DNA of 64,000 bases from Marinicella gelatinilytica (GTDB taxonomy: Bacteria; Pseudomonadota; Gammaproteobacteria; Xanthomonadales; Marinicellaceae): NCBI RefSeq assembly GCF_026410405.1, contig NZ_JAPMLN010000003.1:62001-126000 (forward strand), written 5' to 3'. Below, piece by piece: positions 59,312-64,000 of this stretch (position 1 is its first letter; each line of letters begins with the position of its first letter). Made by a program: the position numbers and the translations under genes. The notes under the pieces were generated by a model. The model was not told where the DNA came from. It saw only the letters and a program-made list of their open reading frames with translations, and did not search any database.

Positions 59312-59935
59312 ATGGCCAAAAGTAAAAGTTCTAAGCAGTGGCTGCAAGAGCATTTCAGCGACAAGTATGTTAAAAATTCACAGCAACAAGGCTATCGCGC
59401 ACGTTCAGCCTATAAGTTAATTGAAATCATTGATAAATATGACTTGCTGAATGGTGTTTACTCTGTGGTTGATTTGGGCGCTGCACCGGGTGGCTGGTGT
59501 CAAGTTGTGAAAGAAAAATCGAGCAATGACTTAACCATTGTCGGGCTTGATTTGTTGCCCATTGAAGCCATTGAAGGGGTCCATTTTATTCAGGGTGATT
59601 TTACCGATGACGAGGTCTATCAAAGCTTGTTAAACGTATTAAAGGGTGACAAAATAAACCTTGTTTTATCCGACATGGCCCCCAATTTAAGTGGTGTAAG
59701 CGCCACCGATCAGCCAAAAAGTATGTATTTAGCTGAACTGGCATTGGATTTTTGTCGACAATCACTCGAACCAGGTGGTTCACATGTGGTCAAATTATTT
59801 CAAGGCGAAGGTTTTGATGGTCATATACAAGCCCTGCGACAGAGTTTTCAACGGGTTGTGATTATTAAACCTGATTCTTCTCGGTCACGTTCAAGAGAAG
59901 TGTTTGCCGTATCCATGGGCTTTAAAGAATCGTAA
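59312..59935 (+). CDS. rlmE: 23S rRNA (uridine-2'-O-)-methyltransferase
   Basis: 207 residues. KSSKQWLQEHFSDKYVKNSQ, GYRARSAYKLIEI (Lys near 37 of the KDKE set), VVDLGAAPGGWCQV (SAM loop), VLSDMAPNLSGV and VKLFQGEGFD, matching the FtsJ/RrmJ family (E. coli 209). It methylates U2552 of 23S rRNA in late 50S maturation. The 16-base gap to ftsH and the yhbY divergence match the E. coli arrangement. Confidence 0.96.
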   Translation: MAKSKSSKQWLQEHFSDKYVKNSQQQGYRARSAYKLIEIIDKYDLLNGVYSVVDLGAAPGGWCQVVKEKSSNDLTIVGLDLLPIEAIEGVHFIQGDFTDDEVYQSLLNVLKGDKINLVLSDMAPNLSGVSATDQPKSMYLAELALDFCRQSLEPGGSHVVKLFQGEGFDGHIQALRQSFQRVVIIKPDSSRSRSREVFAVSMGFKES

Positions 59936-59950
59936 ACGAAGAGGCATAGT

Positions 59951-61888
59951 TTGAATAACATTACTAAAAATTTATTACTTTGGGTTGTGGTACTGATGGT
60001 GCTGATGAGTGTTTTCGGCAGTATGGTTGAGCCGCCTGCGAACAACACAGATGTTCCATATTCTGATTTCATTAAGATGGTTCAAAACGGCCAAATTGAA
60101 GAGGTTGTGATTGATCCTGAAACCACAGTCCACCGCAAAATTAAAGCCGTAACATCCGGTGGTGAACAATTGACTGTTCAAGCCGGCGATGATCCGCACT
60201 TGGAAGATGACTTAATCCTTAATGACGTTAAGTACTCCATCAAAGCGCCGCAACAAGATGGTTGGGGTTGGCGAATTTTTGAAACCATTTTCCCGATATT
60301 ACTGTTTATTGGTCTGTTTTTCTTGATTATGCGTCATATGCAAGGTGGCGGCGGTAAAGGCGGAGCCATGAGTTTTGGTAAATCCAAAGCCAAATTATTA
60401 AATGAAGAAAATGCCCAGGTAACTTTTGCTGACATGGCAGGTGCTGAAGAGGCCAAGGAAGAAGTCTCTGAAGTGGTGGATTTTTTGAAAGATCCGACCA
60501 AATTTAATAAATTAGGTGGCACAATTCCACGCGGTATTCTGATGGTTGGTCCACCCGGAACCGGTAAGACACTACTGGCTCGTGCCATTGCCGGGGAGGC
60601 CAAAGTGCCGTTTTTCAGTATTTCCGGATCAGATTTTGTGGAAATGTTTGTCGGTGTTGGTGCTTCACGGGTTCGTGATATGTTTGAACAAGCTAAAAAG
60701 ACTGCGCCGTGTATTATTTTTATTGACGAAATTGATGCCGTTGGTCGTCAACGTGGTGCCGGACTAGGTGGTGGTCACGATGAGCGAGAACAAACTTTGA
60801 ACCAGTTATTGGTTGAAATGGACGGCTTTGAAGGCAACGATGGCGTTATTGTTATTGCTGCCACTAACCGTCCTGATGTTTTGGATCCGGCTTTATTACG
60901 TCCGGGTCGTTTTGACCGCCAAGTGGTGGTGCCGTTACCGGATATTCAAGGTCGCGAAGCCATCTTAAAAGTTCACATGAAAAAGGTGCCGCTGGCAGAT
61001 GATGTTAAACCCGGTATTATTGCCCGCGGTACACCCGGGTTTTCCGGGGCAGATTTAGCAAATTTAGTGAATGAAGCCGCATTATTTGCAGCCCGTGAAG
61101 ATGCCACTGAAATTGCCATGGAGATGTTTGATAAAGCCCGTGACAAGATTATGATGGGCGCTGAGCGCCGATCTATGGTAATGAAAGAGTCTGAAAAGCA
61201 CAACACAGCTTATCATGAAGCCGGCCATGCGATTGTGGGTTTATTGGTTCCTGAGCATGATCCTGTTTATAAAGTCACTATTATTCCTCGCGGTCGTGCC
61301 CTTGGAGTAACCATGTTTTTACCTGAAGAAGATAAGTACTCTTACAGTAAAACAGCCTTAGAAAGCCAAATTTCCTCATTATATGGCGGCCGCATAGCGG
61401 AAGAAATTATCGGTGGACCAGATGCCGTTACAACCGGTGCCTCAAATGACATTGAACGCGCCACTGATATTGCCAAAAACATGGTGACAAAGTGGGGCTT
61501 ATCTGATGAGTTGGGGCCACTCACTTATTCTGAAGATGAAGGTGAAGTATTCTTAGGTCGTCAAGTAACCCAACACAAGAGCATGTCTGACACCACCGCT
61601 GATAAGATTGACAAGGCTGTGCGTGACTTAATTGACCGCAACTACAAGCGGGCTGAACAAATCTTACATGACAACATCGATAAGCTACATTTGATGGCGC
61701 AATCATTGATTAAATATGAGACCATTGACAGCAAACAAATCGCTGAGATTATGGAAGGCAAGGAGCCTTCACCACCGGCCGGCTGGGTAACCAGTGACGA
61801 TGATGATGAAGGTGGTAATGATAAACCGCCGAAAAAAAAACCGACACCTAATAAAACAGGTTTCGGAGATGCGGCCGAACAAACCTAA
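59951..61888 (+). CDS. ftsH: ATP-dependent zinc metalloprotease FtsH
   Basis: 645 residues from a TTG start at 59951 with RBS GAAGAGG. Two N-terminal TM segments (about 5-24 and 100-120) flank a small periplasmic domain. The AAA domain has Walker A GPPGTGKT, Walker [14 protein letters not shown] and the SRH ([18 protein letters not shown]). Zinc motif HEAGH is His422-Glu423...His426. It degrades membrane and soluble proteins such as LpxC, linking it to lipid A control. E. coli length 644. The TTG start may limit expression. The C-terminal tail is charged. Confidence 0.97.
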   Translation: MNNITKNLLLWVVVLMVLMSVFGSMVEPPANNTDVPYSDFIKMVQNGQIEEVVIDPETTVHRKIKAVTSGGEQLTVQAGDDPHLEDDLILNDVKYSIKAPQQDGWGWRIFETIFPILLFIGLFFLIMRHMQGGGGKGGAMSFGKSKAKLLNEENAQVTFADMAGAEEAKEEVSEVVDFLKDPTKFNKLGGTIPRGILMVGPPGTGKTLLARAIAGEAKVPFFSISGSDFVEMFVGVGASRVRDMFEQAKKTAPCIIFIDEIDAVGRQRGAGLGGGHDEREQTLNQLLVEMDGFEGNDGVIVIAATNRPDVLDPALLRPGRFDRQVVVPLPDIQGREAILKVHMKKVPLADDVKPGIIARGTPGFSGADLANLVNEAALFAAREDATEIAMEMFDKARDKIMMGAERRSMVMKESEKHNTAYHEAGHAIVGLLVPEHDPVYKVTIIPRGRALGVTMFLPEEDKYSYSKTALESQISSLYGGRIAEEIIGGPDAVTTGASNDIERATDIAKNMVTKWGLSDELGPLTYSEDEGEVFLGRQVTQHKSMSDTTADKIDKAVRDLIDRNYKRAEQILHDNIDKLHLMAQSLIKYETIDSKQIAEIMEGKEPSPPAGWVTSDDDDEGGNDKPPKKKPTPNKTGFGDAAEQT

Positions 61889-61894
61889 ATAGCC

Positions 61895-62704
61895 TTGAAC
61901 CCGGACTTTAAAATTATGGGGGTTTTAAATGTAACCCCCGATTCTTTTTCAGATGGTGGTCAATTTTACGCCCCCTCGACGGCTATTAAACATGCGCAAA
62001 AAATGATTGCTGACGGTGCCGATATCATCGACATTGGCGGCGAATCGACCCGCCCGGGAGCCGCTGAAGTGTCCGAACAAGCAGAAATTGAACGGGTGGT
62101 ACCAATCATTGAAGCATTACGTGAACAATTCCCTAAAGTCACCCTCTCCATCGACAGCCGTAAACCCGAAGTCATGGCTGCGGCTTTACACGCCGGTGCT
62201 AATTTCATTAATGACATAAACGCCTTACAGAGTGATGGTGCCATTGAAGTGGCGCTTGAATATGATGTGCCGGTGTGTCTCATGCATATGCAAGGCACGC
62301 CTAAAACCATGCAAGACAACCCCCAATACGACAATGTGGTGCAGTCGGTGTTGGATTTTTTTGAACAGCGAGTCGAAGCCTGTATGCGAGCCGGTATCGA
62401 TCCTGATCGAATCATTTTAGATCCGGGTATTGGTTTTGGAAAAACGGTTGAACATAACTTAACGTTGATAAAAAACATCAGCACCCTAAAACAAATGGGT
62501 TTTCCGGTTTTATTGGGCGTGTCACGTAAATCCATGTTTAAGACCTTATTAGGGCGTGCTGTCGATGAACGATTGCCTGGTGCTTTGGCGGTGAGTCAAT
62601 TTGCCTATTTTCAGGGCACGGATGTATTTCGAACCCATGATGTGGCTGCCACCCGTGATTTATTAACCATGAGCCAATATTTAATTCAAAATGAACCAAC
62701 ATAA
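61895..62704 (+). CDS. folP: Dihydropteroate synthase
   Basis: 269 residues from a TTG start at 61895 (MNPDFKIMGVLNVTPDSFSD); an ATG at 61916 (MGVLNVT) is a possible shorter start, and neither has a strong RBS, so translation may depend on coupling to ftsH 6 bases upstream. The pterin-binding barrel carries GVLNVTPDSFSDGG, DIGGESTRPGA, SIDSRKPEV, NDINAL, LMHMQGTP and GIGFGKTVEHNL. It joins DHPP and pABA in folate synthesis. Overlaps glmM by 14 bases. Confidence 0.95.
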   Translation: MNPDFKIMGVLNVTPDSFSDGGQFYAPSTAIKHAQKMIADGADIIDIGGESTRPGAAEVSEQAEIERVVPIIEALREQFPKVTLSIDSRKPEVMAAALHAGANFINDINALQSDGAIEVALEYDVPVCLMHMQGTPKTMQDNPQYDNVVQSVLDFFEQRVEACMRAGIDPDRIILDPGIGFGKTVEHNLTLIKNISTLKQMGFPVLLGVSRKSMFKTLLGRAVDERLPGALAVSQFAYFQGTDVFRTHDVAATRDLLTMSQYLIQNEPT

Positions 62705-64000
62705 AAAGTATTTTGGTACCGACGGAATTCGCGGCAAAGTAGGCGGACCTTTAATGACAGCCGAGTTTGCTTTAAAGCTGGGTTATGCAGCCGGTAAAGT
62801 GTTGGGTGAAGCTAAACCCAGTAAAACAATTGTTATTGGCAAGGACACGCGCGTGTCGGGTTATTTATTTGAATCCGCTTTGGAAGCCGGCTTGGTGTCA
62901 GCAGGGATAAACACCACCCTATTCGGTCCGATGCCAACCCCTGCCGTGGCTTGGTTAACACGGACTTTGCATGCCAGTGCCGGTATCGTTATCAGTGCCT
63001 CACATAACCCCTTTTATGATAATGGTATTAAATTTTTTAACGAATACGGTGAAAAACTATCTGATGAACAAGAGCTGGCCATTGAGAAGTTGTTGGATCA
63101 ACCCATGGACATGGTTGAATCCAGGCGCTTAGGTAAAGCCAGTCGTTTAAGTGATGTCGATGGACGTTACATTGAGTATTGTAAAAACGCCGCTAATAAC
63201 CTGATGTTATCCGGGTTTAAGATTGTACTGGATTGTGCTCATGGTGCCGGTTATCAAATTGCACCACGGGTATTCACTGAATTAGGCGCAGATTTAGTGG
63301 TAATGGGAAATCAACCGAATGGTTTTAACATAAATAAAGACTGTGGCAGTACTGAGCTGGCGGTGCTACAGGAAAAAGTACTTGAAACCAAAGCGGATAT
63401 TGGTATTGCTTTAGATGGTGATGGTGATCGGGTGGTGATGGTAGATCACACCGGTAATGAAGTCAATGGTGACCAATTGATATTTCTGGTTGCCAAACAT
63501 TTACATGCCAATAACCGATTAAATGGTGGTGTGGTAGGTACGTTGATGTCAAATCAAGGTATGGAAAAGGCGCTAAAGGATTTGGGTATACCTTTTGAGC
63601 GTGCACAAGTCGGGGACCGTTATGTCCATCAAAAATTGCACAAAAATAATTGGATATTAGGTGGTGAATCTTCCGGGCATATTCTTAATTTGAATTTGGC
63701 CACCACCGGTGATGGCATTATCAGTGCTTTGATGGTGCTTAATGTGATGATGGAAAGCGGACGAAGCTTAAAAGATTTGGCTGATGAAATGCCTGTTTAT
63801 CCACAGGTCATGATTAACATCAATCATCCAGAACCAAAAAAATTAGGCCGAAACAATGATTTATGTCGGGCGGCAGATGCGGTTGATAAGGCTTTAGGCG
63901 ATCAAGGTCGCGTTTTAATTCGGCCATCCGGGACTGAGCCTAAATTACGTATTATGGTGGAAGCGGTTGAGCAAGACTTGGCGCAACAGCATGCCGAAGA
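62691..64000 (+). CDS. glmM: Phosphoglucosamine mutase, 3' end cut by window
   Basis: 436 codons are visible from ATG 62691 and the frame remains open to the edge; the family length is about 445, so some 10-15 residues are missing. KYFGTDGIRGKVG opens the protein, ISASHNPFYDNG carries the active-site Ser104, ALDGDGDRVVMVD the metal-binding loop and GGESSGHI the sugar loop; the phosphate-binding motif RPSGTEPKLRIMVE is near the visible end. GlmM makes glucosamine-1-P for UDP-GlcNAc, used for peptidoglycan and lipid A. It overlaps folP by 14 bases as in the E. coli ftsH-folP-glmM operon. Confidence 0.96.
   Translation, partial: MNQHKKYFGTDGIRGKVGGPLMTAEFALKLGYAAGKVLGEAKPSKTIVIGKDTRVSGYLFESALEAGLVSAGINTTLFGPMPTPAVAWLTRTLHASAGIVISASHNPFYDNGIKFFNEYGEKLSDEQELAIEKLLDQPMDMVESRRLGKASRLSDVDGRYIEYCKNAANNLMLSGFKIVLDCAHGAGYQIAPRVFTELGADLVVMGNQPNGFNINKDCGSTELAVLQEKVLETKADIGIALDGDGDRVVMVDHTGNEVNGDQLIFLVAKHLHANNRLNGGVVGTLMSNQGMEKALKDLGIPFERAQVGDRYVHQKLHKNNWILGGESSGHILNLNLATTGDGIISALMVLNVMMESGRSLKDLADEMPVYPQVMININHPEPKKLGRNNDLCRAADAVDKALGDQGRVLIRPSGTEPKLRIMVEAVEQDLAQQHAE

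Noticed and set aside
61966-62535. 189-codon open frame on the minus strand inside folP
   Set aside because: Exactly antisense to the conserved dihydropteroate synthase, with a low-complexity Ser/Ala/Cys-rich translation and no family motif; it is a mirror frame.

Overview
The window is a gene-dense stretch of a moderately low-GC Gram-negative chromosome. Gene order and protein types point to a gammaproteobacterium: tsf-pyrH-frr-uppS-cdsA-dxr-rseP-bamA-skp-lpxD-fabZ-lpxA-lpxB-rnhB-dnaE, tesA-ybbA-ybbP, rplU-rpmA-obgE, and yhbY divergent from rlmE-ftsH-folP-glmM. The AcnD/PrpF form of the methylcitrate cycle, TonB receptors, S9 peptidases and a VPSL...WG C-terminal sorting-type tail would fit a marine member near the Xanthomonadales/Marinicella group. 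That placement is inference from gene content, not a measured match. No phage, IS element, CRISPR array or plasmid-type gene was seen.

Region 1 (1-18393, + strand): the end of rplS, then rpmB, rpmG, rpsB (with a long Lys-rich tail) and tsf. These run into a nearly gapless essential operon for UMP kinase, ribosome recycling, undecaprenyl-PP and CDP-diglyceride synthesis, the MEP pathway, sigma-E activation (rseP), outer-membrane assembly (bamA, skp), lipid A synthesis, RNase HII and the replicative polymerase. Region 2 (18395-25128): a minus-strand pair (unknown membrane protein and hemH), then tesA-ybbA-ybbP and a branched-chain aminotransferase.

Region 3 (25261-36324) is more accessory. It holds a 1070-residue TonB-dependent receptor followed by a secreted S9 peptidase, a fasciclin protein, a CIA30-family protein, an MFS carrier, a CDF metal exporter and a CPA1 antiporter. 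Region 4 (36434-43037) is a propionate (2-methylcitrate) module: prpD is divergent from acnD and prpF, and a secreted repeat protein with its own terminator sits between acnD and prpF. prpB, prpC and a regulator are not in the window.

Region 5 (43310-53356): tRNA-Val(GAC); a minus-strand operon of ECF sigma factor, single-pass putative anti-sigma factor and periplasmic double-PDZ protein; and an envelope-glycan island (two GT4, one GT2 with DUF2304, a zinc-peptidase lipoprotein, and a GT-C-like membrane protein with a membrane partner).

Region 6 (53586-64000): a membrane-anchored FHA protein, rplU-rpmA-obgE, a GcvA-type LysR regulator, and a strong candidate for an unannotated small RNA (about 57352-57467, four hairpins, one with a CCUCCC loop, ending in an intrinsic terminator). 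Then come a 2OG-Fe(II) oxygenase, a 41-residue alternative ribosomal protein L36, an Mth938-like protein, yhbY, and rlmE-ftsH-folP-glmM, with glmM cut by the window edge. The most promising undescribed items are the small RNA, the ECF/anti-sigma/double-PDZ operon with its duplicated N-terminal module, and the envelope-glycan island.
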